Shown here: positions 14,380 through 23,207 of the stretch, piece after piece
Layout: every line of letters starts with the position of its first letter
How positions within the stretch are numbered: the first letter of the stretch is position 1
Source: Candidatus Thiodiazotropha sp. (ex Epidulcina cf. delphinae)
GTDB lineage: Bacteria; Pseudomonadota; Gammaproteobacteria; Chromatiales; Chromatiaceae
DNA: 37,522 bases
Assembly (NCBI GenBank): GCA_025656455.1
Contig: JAHXHS010000051.1
Span: 1-37,522, forward strand
Direction of reading: 5' to 3'
Made by a program: the position numbers and the translations under genes
The notes under the pieces: model-generated
Told to the model about the DNA's origin: nothing
Seen by the model: only the letters and a program-made list of their open reading frames with translations
Database searches by the model: none

Positions 14380-16968
14380 ATGAGTGAAGTAACGGTAACA
14401 CAACTTGCAAACGTCGTTGGCATTCCTGCCGATCGGTTGATGGAACAGTTGGCGGATGCCGGAATCCAGGCCAAGAGTCCCGATGACAGGATTTCCGATG
14501 AAGAAAAGGCAAAGTTGCTGCTGCACCTGCGCGAGAGTCACGGCAAGAAGAAGACCGCCAGTGTCACCGCTCCCAGCAAGGTAACCCTGCGGCGAAAAAC
14601 CGTCAGCGAACTGCGCCAGCCTACGGCTTCGGGGCGCAGCACCCCGAGTCGCGTCTCGACGGCCCCGGCCAAGACCGTGAGTGTCGAGGTGCGCAAGAAG
14701 CGCACCTATGTCAAACGGGCGTCGGTGGGGTCCGACGAGCGCAAGGCGAAAGAGGCCGAGGAGGCCCGCAAGGCGCTGGACGAACAGGCTAAGGAGAGAG
14801 CCGCCATCGAGGCTGAAATCGAGGCGCGCAAGGCTGCTGAAGCGGCAAAGCGCGCTGAGGAGGAGGCCGCCAGGCAGGCCGAGGAGGAGGCCGTCAAGCG
14901 TCAGGCTGAGGAAGAGGCTGCACGCAAGGCAGTGGAAGAACAGCTACGTGAAACGACCAAGCAGGGGGAGGCTCCGCAGCAGGAGAAGGCTTCCAAGCCT
15001 GAACAACCCAGTCGTGGCAAGAAGGGGCGTAAGGAGACCAAACGTGAAGGTAAGGAGCTCGAAGGCGAACAACGCCTGGAGCGCAAAGAACTTCACGTTG
15101 CGGAAGGTCTGCGCGGCCGGCGCAAGAAAAAACCCGCCAAACAACGCAGGCTCGCCTCGACGCCCAGCGAGGCCCAACACGGTTTTCAGCGTCCTACCGC
15201 ACCGGTCGTTCATGAGGTGAAGATCCCCGAGAACATCACGGTTGCCGAGCTGGCGCAACGGATGACCATCAAGGCCGCTGAGGTGATCAAGGTGCTGATG
15301 AAGATGGGCATGATGGTGACGATCAATCAGCCGCTGGACAGGGATAGCGCTATCTTGGTCGTGGAGGAGATGGGCCACGTACCTGTGCGGCAACAGGATG
15401 AGGATGTCGAGGCCGACCTGCTTAGCCTTGAGGACGAGGCTCAGGCCACGGGCGACCTGGTTACACGCCCACCGGTGGTGACCATCATGGGGCATGTCGA
15501 CCACGGTAAGACCTCGCTGCTCGACCATATCCGCACCAGCCGTGTGGCTGCTGGTGAGGCGGGTGGCATCACCCAGCATATCGGCGCCTATCATGTGGAT
15601 ACCGATAAGGGGACTGTCTCTTTCCTCGACACTCCGGGCCATGCGGCCTTTACCGCCATGCGCGCCCGTGGCGCCAAGGTGACCGACTTGGTTATCCTGG
15701 TGGTGGCGGCCGACGACGGTGTGATGCCGCAGACCAAGGAGGCGATCCAGCACGCTAGGGCGGCCGGTGTGCCGTTGATTGTGGCGATCAATAAGATCGA
15801 CAAGGAGGAGGCCAATCCGGATCGCGTCATCCAGGAGCTTTCCCAAGAGGAGGTCATTCCCGAGGAGTGGGGGGGCGACACCATGTTCGTCAGGGTATCC
15901 GCCAAGTCGGGCGAGGGTATCGACGATCTGCTCGACGCCATCCTCCTGCAGGCTGAGGTCTTGGAGCTGCAGGCCGTCGAGGATGGTCCGGCCACGGGTT
16001 CGATCGTGGAGTCGTCTCTCGATAAGGGGCGTGGTCCCGTGGCGACCGTACTGGTGCAGTCCGGCACCTTGAACCGCGGCGATGTCATTGTTTCAGGCAA
16101 GGAGTATGGCCGTGTGCGCGCCATGTTCGATGAGAACGGTCGTTCCATCAAGAGCGCCGGGCCTTCGATCCCAGTGGTGGTGCTGGGTCTTTCCGCCACC
16201 CCTGAGGCGGGTGACGACGTGCGCGTCGTGAGCGATGAACGGCGTGCCCGGGAGATCGCTGAACTGCGGCATGACAAGCAGCGTGATACCCGGCTGGCCG
16301 CACAGAAGGCAGCCAAGCTGGATGAGATGTTCACTCAGATGGCCGAGGGCGAGAGCCAGACCCTGAATGTCATCGTCAAGGCCGATGTCCAGGGCAGTGT
16401 CGAGGCCTTGAAGGATGCCCTGACCAAGACCTCCACCGATGAGGTGAAGGTGCGTGTCGTCGCTTCGGGTGTCGGCGGAATCAATGAGTCCGACGCCAAT
16501 CTGGCGGTGACTTCCAACGCCATCATCATCGGCTTCAATGTCCGCGCCGACTCTGGTGCGCGCCGGGTGGTCGAGGAGCAGGGTATCGATATGCGCTACT
16601 ACAGCATCATCTACGAGATTATCGATGATGTGAAGCAGGCCATTTCAGGCATGCTCTCCCCGGAGATACGCGAAGAGATCATCGGTTTGGCCGAAGTGCG
16701 CGATGTATTCCGCAACTCCAAGCTGGGTGCGATTGCAGGTTGCATGGTGGTCGAGGGGATGGTGAAGCGCAATAACCCTATCCGCGTACTGCGTGACAAT
16801 GTGGTGATCTACGAAGGTTCGTTGGAATCACTGCGCCGCTTCAAGGACGACGCCAACGAAGTGAAAAACGGCATGGAGTGTGGGATCGGCGTGAAAAACT
16901 ACAACGATGTCCAGGTGGGTGACCAGATCGAGGTCTTCGAGCGCACCGAAGTAGCTCGTACGGTTTAA
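14380..16968 (+). CDS. infB: Translation initiation factor IF-2
   Basis: An 862-residue GTPase that places initiator tRNA on the 30S subunit and promotes subunit joining. The N terminus has the IF2_N fold (VTQLANVVGIPADRLMEQL) and then a long, charged Ala/Glu/Lys/Arg-rich helix (about residues 110-250). A second IF2_N unit (ITVAELAQRMTIKAAEV) precedes the G domain: G1 GHVDHGKT at 371-378, G3 DTPGHAAF, G4 NKID and G5 SAKSGEG. Beta-barrel domains II-IV follow. Length and layout are like the long form of E. coli IF-2. It starts 79 bp behind nusA. Confidence 0.97.
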   Translation: MSEVTVTQLANVVGIPADRLMEQLADAGIQAKSPDDRISDEEKAKLLLHLRESHGKKKTASVTAPSKVTLRRKTVSELRQPTASGRSTPSRVSTAPAKTVSVEVRKKRTYVKRASVGSDERKAKEAEEARKALDEQAKERAAIEAEIEARKAAEAAKRAEEEAARQAEEEAVKRQAEEEAARKAVEEQLRETTKQGEAPQQEKASKPEQPSRGKKGRKETKREGKELEGEQRLERKELHVAEGLRGRRKKKPAKQRRLASTPSEAQHGFQRPTAPVVHEVKIPENITVAELAQRMTIKAAEVIKVLMKMGMMVTINQPLDRDSAILVVEEMGHVPVRQQDEDVEADLLSLEDEAQATGDLVTRPPVVTIMGHVDHGKTSLLDHIRTSRVAAGEAGGITQHIGAYHVDTDKGTVSFLDTPGHAAFTAMRARGAKVTDLVILVVAADDGVMPQTKEAIQHARAAGVPLIVAINKIDKEEANPDRVIQELSQEEVIPEEWGGDTMFVRVSAKSGEGIDDLLDAILLQAEVLELQAVEDGPATGSIVESSLDKGRGPVATVLVQSGTLNRGDVIVSGKEYGRVRAMFDENGRSIKSAGPSIPVVVLGLSATPEAGDDVRVVSDERRAREIAELRHDKQRDTRLAAQKAAKLDEMFTQMAEGESQTLNVIVKADVQGSVEALKDALTKTSTDEVKVRVVASGVGGINESDANLAVTSNAIIIGFNVRADSGARRVVEEQGIDMRYYSIIYEIIDDVKQAISGMLSPEIREEIIGLAEVRDVFRNSKLGAIAGCMVVEGMVKRNNPIRVLRDNVVIYEGSLESLRRFKDDANEVKNGMECGIGVKNYNDVQVGDQIEVFERTEVARTV

Positions 16969-16971
16969 TCA

Positions 16972-17340
16972 GTGTCGCGGGATTTCAAACGCACTGATCG
17001 GATAGGCGCTGAATTGCAACGGGCATTGGCGGAGTTGATTCGGGAAGAAGTCAAGGACCCGGCCTTGGGAATGGTGACCATTCAGGAGGTTCGGGTGGTC
17101 AGGGATCTCTCCCAGGCCAAGGTGTTCTTCACCGCCATGGCCTCCACGCTTTCTCACAAGGCGAGCGCCGAGCACCTGAATCAGCTGGCCGGTCATCTGC
17201 GCTGGCAACTGGGGCAACAGATGAAGTTACGTACGGTGCCGAAGCTGCAGTTCGTCTATGACAACTCGGTGGAGCAGGGAGAGCATCTATCCACTTTGAT
17301 AGAACAGGCCGTGACGGAAAAACACTCCGAACCGGATTAA
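16972..17340 (+). CDS. rbfA: 30S ribosome-binding factor RbfA
   Basis: A 122-residue KH-fold protein with a GTG start only three bases behind the infB stop, so translation is probably coupled. Typical pattern: RTDRIGAELQRALAELI, VKDPALGMVTIQEVRVVRDLSQAKVFFT, then LRWQLGQQMKLRTVPKLQFVYDNS. RbfA binds the 5' end helix of 16S rRNA during cold adaptation and 30S maturation. Confidence 0.95.
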   Translation: MSRDFKRTDRIGAELQRALAELIREEVKDPALGMVTIQEVRVVRDLSQAKVFFTAMASTLSHKASAEHLNQLAGHLRWQLGQQMKLRTVPKLQFVYDNSVEQGEHLSTLIEQAVTEKHSEPD

Positions 17341-17377
17341 TCCCTTCTCACATTAAGCACTATTTTAGAGTATAAGC

Positions 17378-18301
17378 ATGGGACGTCGTCGCAAAAGAGG
17401 GCGCAATATCAGTGGTGTATTGCTGCTCGACAAACCGGAAGGCATGACTTCCAACAAGGCCCTGCAGGAGGTCAAATTCCTCTACAAGGCCGCCAAGGCC
17501 GGGCATACCGGCAGCCTCGATCCATTGGCCACAGGCCTGCTGCCGATCTGCTTCGGCGAGGCCACCAAGCTTTCGGCCTTTTTACTCGATGCGGACAAGC
17601 ACTACCAGGTGCGGGTCAAGCTCGGAGAGACCACCACCACCGCCGATGCGGAGGGTGAGGTGATCGAACGCGCCGATCCAAGCGGTGTCACCGAGGCGGC
17701 GTTGGCCGAGGTATTGGGTGAGTTCCTGGGGGAGCAGCAGCAACTGCCGCCTATGTATTCCGCTATCAAACACCAGGGTGAGCGCCTTTACAAACTGGCC
17801 CGTCAAGGGGTCGAAGTGGAACGTGAAACGCGCCCCATCCACATCCATTCCCTGGACCTGCTCAGCTTCACATTGCCCGAATTTGAAATGGATGTGCATT
17901 GTTCGAAAGGGACTTACGTGCGCACCCTGGCCGAGGATATCGGTAAGCGTTTGGGCTGCGGCGCCTATGTCAGCGGTCTGAGGCGCAGCGGGGTCGGGCC
18001 CTATGATGACCGGTCGATGGTGACTTTGGAGCGTGTGCAACAGGCCTTTGCTGAAAAGCGTTTTGCAGAGATGGATGAGTGGCTGCTGCCTTTGGAGAGC
18101 GCCTTGGCCGAATGGCCTGAAGTGGCGCTGTCGGCGGATGCCGCCTTCTATATGAAACAGGGTCAGCCGATCCTGGTGCCCAATGCGCCAACCAGCGGTT
18201 GGGTCAGGTTGTATGCCAATAAGACCGATTTTCTCGGGGTGGGCCAGATCCTCGATGACGGGCGTGTGGCGCCCAAAAGGCTGATGCAGGTAACGAACTG
18301 A
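17378..18301 (+). CDS. truB: tRNA pseudouridine-55 synthase TruB
   Basis: A 307-residue protein making pseudouridine 55 in the T-loop of tRNAs. The N-terminal block RNISGVLLLDKPEGMTSN is typical, and the catalytic aspartate is D48 in AGHTGSLDPLATGLLP. Further motifs are the YQVRVKLGETTTTADAEGE strand, PPMYSAIKHQGERLYKLAR and the CSKGTYVRTLAEDIG block. The C-terminal part is PUA-like. It is the last gene of the rimP-infB transcript before a 217-bp gap with a GC-rich hairpin (CCCGGA..TCCGGG near 18355-18390). Confidence 0.96.
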   Translation: MGRRRKRGRNISGVLLLDKPEGMTSNKALQEVKFLYKAAKAGHTGSLDPLATGLLPICFGEATKLSAFLLDADKHYQVRVKLGETTTTADAEGEVIERADPSGVTEAALAEVLGEFLGEQQQLPPMYSAIKHQGERLYKLARQGVEVERETRPIHIHSLDLLSFTLPEFEMDVHCSKGTYVRTLAEDIGKRLGCGAYVSGLRRSGVGPYDDRSMVTLERVQQAFAEKRFAEMDEWLLPLESALAEWPEVALSADAAFYMKQGQPILVPNAPTSGWVRLYANKTDFLGVGQILDDGRVAPKRLMQVTN

Positions 18302-18518
18302 ATTGCAGATAAAATTCCTTCACGGATAGAGGGATTCGGGTTGCTGTGGCGGCCCGGAACGCGCATACTACGCGGTCTTTCCGGGTGCTGCCCGGATAGA
18401 CTGTCTGGACCCGCGGGTTCAGGTATTATTTAACCGGTCCGGTCGGCCTGAACTCATTGTCGGGTCGATCTTGTCAATGGGCCAATGTGTAACGACCTAA
18501 TTCTAGAGGAGACACGTC

Positions 18519-18788
18519 ATGTCAATGAGTGCGACAGAAAAGAAATCCGTCATCGAGGCGTACCAGCGCGCGCCTGGAGATACCGGCTCCCCCGAGGTGC
18601 AGGTGGCCCTGATGACCAGCCGCATCACCCAGCTGACCGAGCATTTCAAAGATCACAAACAGGATCACCACTCCCGCCAGGGTCTGGTGCGCCTGGTTAA
18701 CTCCCGCCGCAAGTTGTTGGACTACCTGAAGGGCAAAGACCAGCAGCGTTATAAAGACCTGATCGGCCGTCTGGGTCTGCGTCGCTAA
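18519..18788 (+). CDS. rpsO: 30S ribosomal protein S15
   Basis: An 89-residue protein of exactly family length (MSMSATEKKSVIEAYQR; TGSPEVQVALMTSRI; LTEHFKDHKQDHHSRQGL; LIGRLGLRR). It binds 16S rRNA and nucleates the platform of the 30S subunit. AGAGGAGA precedes the ATG. In E. coli S15 represses its own translation through a leader pseudoknot; whether the leader here folds that way cannot be judged by eye. pnp follows after 39 bp, the standard neighbour. Confidence 0.97.
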   Translation: MSMSATEKKSVIEAYQRAPGDTGSPEVQVALMTSRITQLTEHFKDHKQDHHSRQGLVRLVNSRRKLLDYLKGKDQQRYKDLIGRLGLRR

Positions 18789-18827
18789 ACCTTCCCTGCC
18801 AACACGATAATATCCAAGGATTCAACA

Positions 18828-20924
18828 GTGACATTAATAAAGAAAGAATTTCAGTGGGGAGACAATAAAGTCTCCATCGAAACCGGTGAGATAGCAAGGC
18901 AGGCGGATGGTGCTGTCATGGTCAACATGGACGATACCGTGGTCCAGGTGACCGTGGTCGAGGCCAAGAGCAGCATTCAGCGTGACTTCTTCCCGCTCAC
19001 CGTTGACTATCAAGAGAAAACCTATGCCGCCGGCATGATCCCCGGCGGTTTTTTTCGCCGCGAAGGCCGTCCGAGCGAAAAAGAGATCTTGACCGCACGA
19101 CTCATTGACCGCCCTATTCGTCCGCTTTTCCCGAAAGGTTTCATCAGTGAAGTTCAAGTCATCATCACCGTGATGTCCTTGAATCCGGCCGTGGACCCGG
19201 AGATCCCGTCACTGATCGGCACTTCCGCCGCACTGGCCATCTCCGGTCTCCCATTTCAGGGTCCGGTCGGCGCCGCGCGGGTTGGCTACAAGGATGGCGA
19301 ATACATCCTTAATGCCGCCACCACGGGGCTGAATCCCGATACAGACCTGGACCTGGTGGTAGCCGGCACCGAAGAGGCGGTGTTGATGGTGGAGTCCGAG
19401 GCCAACCAACTCAGCGAGGATATCATGCTGGGTGCGGTATTGTTCGGACACGAAAAGTCCCAGATTGTCATCCAGGTTATCAAAGAGTTGGCTGCCGAGG
19501 TCAACAAGAGTGTTGCCGAATTCAATCCGCCGGTTGAAGACAACGAATTGACCGCAGCGGTTGAAGCAGAGGCTGCTCAGGGTATCGGTGATGCCTACCG
19601 GATCGCCGACAAGCTGGATCGCTACGCCGCGACCGATGCCGTGGTCGCCGCCACTGTTGAGAAGCTGTGTGCTGCGGAAGAGGGGAGTGAACCCCGCTGG
19701 AGCGCTGATCAAGTCAAGGCCGCCCTGGATAAGCTGAAGAAGCGTACCGTACGCGGGCGTATCCTGGACGGTGAGCCACGTATCGATGGTCGCGATACCC
19801 GCACCGTGCGCCCTATCAGCGTGCGCACCGGCGTCTTGCCGCGTACCCATGGATCTTCCCTGTTCACCCGGGGCGAGACCCAGGCGCTGGTGGTCGCCAC
19901 CCTGGGCACCGAGCGGGATTCGCAAATCATCGACGCCCTGGAAGGTTCACGTCGTGAACACTTCATGCTGCACTACAACTTCCCCCCCTTCTGCGTGGGT
20001 GAAACCGGTCGCGTGGGCAGCCCGAAGCGCCGCGAGATCGGTCATGGCCGTCTCGCCAAACGCGGCGTGTTGGCCTGTATGCCGACCATTGCCGAATTCC
20101 CGTACGCGATCCGGGTGGTTTCCGAGATCACCGAGTCCAACGGCTCTTCATCCATGGCCTCGGTGTGTGGCACCAGTCTGGCGCTGATGGATGCCGGTGT
20201 GCCGATCAAGGCCCCGGTCGCCGGTGTCGCCATGGGTCTGATCAAAGATGGCGACAAGTTTGCCGTGCTGACCGACATCATGGGCGACGAGGATCATCTC
20301 GGCGACATGGACTTCAAGGTGGCCGGTACTCACGAGGGCATCAATGCCTTGCAGATGGACATCAAGATCAACGGCATCACCAAGGAGATCATGGAGATCG
20401 CCCTGGAGCAGGCTAAAGAGGGCCGTCTGCATATCCTTGGCGAGATGAACAGTGTCATCGACACCCATCGCGATCAGATGTCAGAGCATGCCCCGCGCAT
20501 CATCGAGTTCAAGATCAACCCCGACAAGATCCGTGACGTCATCGGTAAGGGCGGCGTCACAATCCGCTCCATCACCGAGGAGACCGGTGCCACCGTGGAT
20601 ATCACTGACGACGGGGTGGTAAAGATCTTCTCCGTCGATAAGTCTGCGGGCGAAGAGGCGCGCAAACGTGTCGAACTGATCACCGCGGATGTGGAGGTCG
20701 GGACCATTTACGAGGGTAAGGTTGCAAAGCTGATGGACTTCGGCGCCTTCGTCACCATCCTTCCCGGAAAGGATGGTCTGGTGCATATCTCCCAGATCTC
20801 CAACGAACGGGTGGAGAAGGTCAGCGACAAGCTTTCCGAGGGTGATGTGGTCAAGGTCAAGGTGTTGGAAGTCGACAAACAGGGACGTATTCGCCTCAGC
20901 ATGAAGGCGGTTGAAGAAGCCTGA
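18828..20924 (+). CDS. pnp: Polyribonucleotide nucleotidyltransferase (PNPase)
   Basis: A 698-residue 3'-5' phosphorolytic exoribonuclease and core part of the RNA degradosome. The GTG start at 18828 has AAGGA eight bases upstream. Two RNase PH domains are present (first GGFFRREGRPSEKEILTARL; second RTHGSSLFTRGETQALV and GSPKRREIGHGRLAKRG). A KH domain (RDVIGKGGVTIRSITEETG) and an S1 domain (GTIYEGKVAKLMDFGAFV) follow. Length is that of E. coli PNPase. Position behind rpsO is conserved, and a strong terminator follows. Confidence 0.97.
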   Translation: MTLIKKEFQWGDNKVSIETGEIARQADGAVMVNMDDTVVQVTVVEAKSSIQRDFFPLTVDYQEKTYAAGMIPGGFFRREGRPSEKEILTARLIDRPIRPLFPKGFISEVQVIITVMSLNPAVDPEIPSLIGTSAALAISGLPFQGPVGAARVGYKDGEYILNAATTGLNPDTDLDLVVAGTEEAVLMVESEANQLSEDIMLGAVLFGHEKSQIVIQVIKELAAEVNKSVAEFNPPVEDNELTAAVEAEAAQGIGDAYRIADKLDRYAATDAVVAATVEKLCAAEEGSEPRWSADQVKAALDKLKKRTVRGRILDGEPRIDGRDTRTVRPISVRTGVLPRTHGSSLFTRGETQALVVATLGTERDSQIIDALEGSRREHFMLHYNFPPFCVGETGRVGSPKRREIGHGRLAKRGVLACMPTIAEFPYAIRVVSEITESNGSSSMASVCGTSLALMDAGVPIKAPVAGVAMGLIKDGDKFAVLTDIMGDEDHLGDMDFKVAGTHEGINALQMDIKINGITKEIMEIALEQAKEGRLHILGEMNSVIDTHRDQMSEHAPRIIEFKINPDKIRDVIGKGGVTIRSITEETGATVDITDDGVVKIFSVDKSAGEEARKRVELITADVEVGTIYEGKVAKLMDFGAFVTILPGKDGLVHISQISNERVEKVSDKLSEGDVVKVKVLEVDKQGRIRLSMKAVEEA

Positions 20925-20940
20925 TCGATGACCTGTAATA

Positions 20941-20968
20941 AAAAAAGGGGCCTTTGGCCCCTTTTTTT
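20941..20968 (+). terminator. Strong terminator behind pnp
   Basis: AAAAAAGGGGCC-TTT-GGCCCCTTTTTTT, a 12-bp near-symmetric stem with flanking A and T runs, 16 bp past the pnp stop. It could work on both strands. Confidence 0.93.
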
Positions 20969-21028
20969 ATGTCGAGTTACATGGGGTTGAATACCCAGCT
21001 GTTGCATGCCTGTATTAGGAGTCCAGCC

Positions 21029-21102
21029 CGTAGGTCAACGTTGCGCTGCTACGTGACATCACCGTTATGTCAGGTAGTCGCTCCGCGCCAACCTGACCTA
21101 CG
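21029..21102. repeat. 74-bp intergenic hairpin element
   Basis: Outer 9-bp stem CGTAGGTCA / TGACCTACG with GCGC inside it, and an inner TGACAT/ATGTCA pair. It resembles REP-like palindromes. The 311-bp gap between pnp and the hydrolase gene holds nothing else that I can support besides the pnp terminator. Confidence 0.6.
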
Positions 21103-21235
21103 ACTTGAACCATAACGACGGCCGCCAGCTTGTCCCAAAAATCCAAATCCTGGCGAGAAATGTGGGCTGGTGTCGCAGAGCTATATTTCAACATCATGAA
21201 CGTTTTATGAATAATTTATTATGGAAGGAAGCGTG

Positions 21236-21979
21236 ATGAAGCTGGTGCTTTTGCCGGGTATGGATGGGACTGGTGAGCTTTTTAAAGGGTTTCTCGAATA
21301 CTACGAGGGAGATGCAAAGGTGATTCCTTTGCCAATGGCGGGTAGGCAGGAGTATGCCGCATTGGCCGGATCCTTGATTAAGGATTTGCCCAACGAGGAG
21401 TTTATTCTTCTCGCCGAATCGTTTTCGGGCGGGATAGTGCAGTACCTGCTGAAACATGCATCAGATCGCATCAAAGGTGTAATATTCGTGGCAAGTTTTC
21501 TTAGTCCGCCCAACAGATTGCTACTGCAAATGGCAAGACGATTACCATTGCAGCTTCTGGCCGGATTGCCATTTTCAAAATATTTTCATAAAGCGATGTT
21601 TTTGGGTATGAACGCATCCGACGAATTCTCAGATAGATTCATACAGGTCTTGAGGTCGATGCCTGAACAGATACTCAAACGGCGCATAAAAGCAATGGCC
21701 GATATGAGAGCGCCGGCCGAAAAACTGGAAGTTCCGGCAATCTACATTCAGGCCAGGGAGGATAAACTCATTAATCGAAAGAAATGGCTGGAGTTTCAAC
21801 AGCTCTTTAAACATATAGTGCTGTATCAAATCCCTGGGCCTCATTTTATATTGCAGGCCAATCCAAGCGTGGCTGCGGTTGTTGTTTCAAAAGGCGTATC
21901 GCATTTGCGTTCATTTGCGGACCCATTACGCCTGATGGCTCGGAAGATGATTGTGCCTTGCTTTTTCCTGCTTATTTGA
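21236..21979 (+). CDS. Alpha/beta-hydrolase fold protein
   Basis: A 247-residue protein. The ATG at 21236 has GGAAGGAAG upstream and begins directly with the first beta strand (MKLVLLPGMDGTGELF), where GMDGTG forms the oxyanion loop. The nucleophile elbow is LLAESFSGG (S62), the acid is probably the Asp in QAREDKLI, and the His lies in PGPHFILQANP. The triad is therefore complete. The short lid and the lack of a signal peptide fit a small cytoplasmic esterase or thioesterase-like enzyme; the substrate is unknown. The last 20 residues (RLMARKMIVPCFFLLI) look unlike the family and may be an extension. It stands alone, with its own promoter region after the pnp terminator. Confidence 0.8.
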   Translation: MKLVLLPGMDGTGELFKGFLEYYEGDAKVIPLPMAGRQEYAALAGSLIKDLPNEEFILLAESFSGGIVQYLLKHASDRIKGVIFVASFLSPPNRLLLQMARRLPLQLLAGLPFSKYFHKAMFLGMNASDEFSDRFIQVLRSMPEQILKRRIKAMADMRAPAEKLEVPAIYIQAREDKLINRKKWLEFQQLFKHIVLYQIPGPHFILQANPSVAAVVVSKGVSHLRSFADPLRLMARKMIVPCFFLLI

Positions 21980-22080
21980 TCAGGGGAAGCCTGAGATTGA
22001 ATCCGATTGGCCGAGTCCTCCGTATAGGTAATTGAAAACAGAGTTTACGACTCATTATTCAAAACCTCAGGAGAACGATG

Positions 22081-22353
22081 ATGAAAAAAGTTATAGTCAC
22101 CGCAGCCATGATTCTTTCCACTAACCTGTATGCCAGCGCATTTGATGTTACAGGCAACAACCATGATTTATATGATGGATTTGCCGGTTCAACCAAATTG
22201 CCGACAGCCGTACAGCCTGGAATCGGAGACTCATACGGCAGTTCCATTCTTCATTCCGGCGGATATGCCGATACCAAGCATACTTTCCATGGTGGTATCG
22301 ATGAAGGCTACGGCAGTATCTTGATTGATGTGGGTTCATCACTCAATTGGTAA
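22081..22353 (+). CDS. Small secreted protein, copy 1 of a duplicated pair
   Basis: A 90-residue protein. The second of two adjacent ATGs (22081) is preferred because AGGAG lies seven bases before it. A clear signal peptide (MKKVIVTAAMILSTNLYASA) is followed by a mature domain of about 70 residues with two related turns, DSYGSSILHSGG and EGYGSILIDVG. There are no cysteines in the mature part and no domain that I recognise. It is about 80 percent identical to the copy at 22887, and the sequence upstream is also shared (GTATAGGTAATTGAAA). A strong terminator follows, so it is transcribed alone. Confidence 0.75.
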   Translation: MKKVIVTAAMILSTNLYASAFDVTGNNHDLYDGFAGSTKLPTAVQPGIGDSYGSSILHSGGYADTKHTFHGGIDEGYGSILIDVGSSLNW

Positions 22354-22365
22354 TAGCATAAAAAT

Positions 22366-22397
22366 AGAGGGAGGCGCGTAGCGCCTCCCTCTTTATT
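22366..22397 (+). terminator. Terminator behind secreted protein copy 1
   Basis: Perfect 12-bp stem AGAGGGAGGCGC-GTA-GCGCCTCCCTCT followed by TTATT, 12 bp past the stop. Confidence 0.88.
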
Positions 22398-22761
22398 AAC
22401 CCGGCAATCAAACTGATTACCGACCTGGTCTCCCTCCGCCGGCAGTGCTTTTCTATGCTCAAACAATAATGGTACGACTCCGAATGCCGCCCAGTCACCC
22501 TTCGGATTGGTAACTGGCTGAAAAATATATATTTTTCCATCTCCTTGGCGGCCTGAGTGGTTTCTTCTGGCTAGCCCGCATTTCTCGCACCCTATCTACT
22601 GCAACGGCCCAATGGCACGCATTAAGCGGTTTTCACTCCGTCGGTGTGCTCGAACATAGTATTGGCTCTTCCCCTTACCGATTGATATTTAAACGACAGG
22701 TCGCTGTCTGTAGGCTGGCACACAGCGGCTGAACACAACCTATTTGGTCGCCGGGTCAATA
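22394..22761. repeat. Candidate member of the TTAACCCGGC repeat family
   Basis: The gap between the two secreted-protein genes is 533 bp. TATTAACCCGGCA (22394-22406) and GCCGGGTCAATA (22750-22761) face each other at its two sides, like the ends of the compact element at 35378-35475. Between them I find no gene. The duplicated promoter segment follows at about 22803-22850. Confidence 0.4.
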
Positions 22762-22886
22762 GTCTTTCCCTTCCACTCGATGTGATGAAGAACCAAAAAA
22801 TTGAATCCAGTCGGCATCACTCAGCGTATAGGTAATTGAAAGCAACGTTTTTACGGTTTAGATTTCACAAAGAGAGGATTAATACA

Positions 22887-23159
22887 ATGAAAAAGATCAT
22901 TATCACCGCAGCCATGATTCTGTCTACCAACCTGTATGCCAGCGCCTTTGATGTTACAGGCCAAAACCATGATCTGTATGCGGGTTTGCCTGATTCGACA
23001 CAACTGCCGACGGCCGTACAACCGGGTATCGGGGATTCTTACGGCAGTTCCATCCTGCATTCAGGTGGATATGCCGATTCACGCCATACCGTTCAAAACG
23101 GTATCGATGAAGGTTATGGCAGTATCCTGATCGATGTCGGCGCAAAGGTTAACTGGTAA
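22887..23159 (+). CDS. Small secreted protein, copy 2 of a duplicated pair
   Basis: A 90-residue protein starting at the ATG at 22887 with GAGAGGA upstream. It has the same signal peptide and mature layout as copy 1, with differences scattered over the whole length (for example GLPDSTQ against GFAGSTK) while QPGIGDSYGSSILHSGGYA and GIDEGYGSILIDVG stay unchanged. The differences are mostly conservative, which suggests both copies are under selection. The lipoprotein gene begins within 50 bp behind it, so copy 2 may be co-transcribed with it and with the sigma/anti-sigma pair. Confidence 0.75.
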   Translation: MKKIIITAAMILSTNLYASAFDVTGQNHDLYAGLPDSTQLPTAVQPGIGDSYGSSILHSGGYADSRHTVQNGIDEGYGSILIDVGAKVNW

Positions 23160-23207
23160 GTGCATGAAGCATCTGGGCGGGGTTTGTCCCCGCTCCGAAT
23201 TGCTTTC

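Noticed and set aside
12714..14474. Long open frame on the minus strand opposite nusA
   Set aside because: It is antisense to a certain nusA gene, has no recognisable domain, and arises from codon bias in GC-rich DNA.
14944..16334. Several long minus-strand frames opposite infB
   Set aside because: All are shadows of the highly biased infB sequence; none has a domain pattern.
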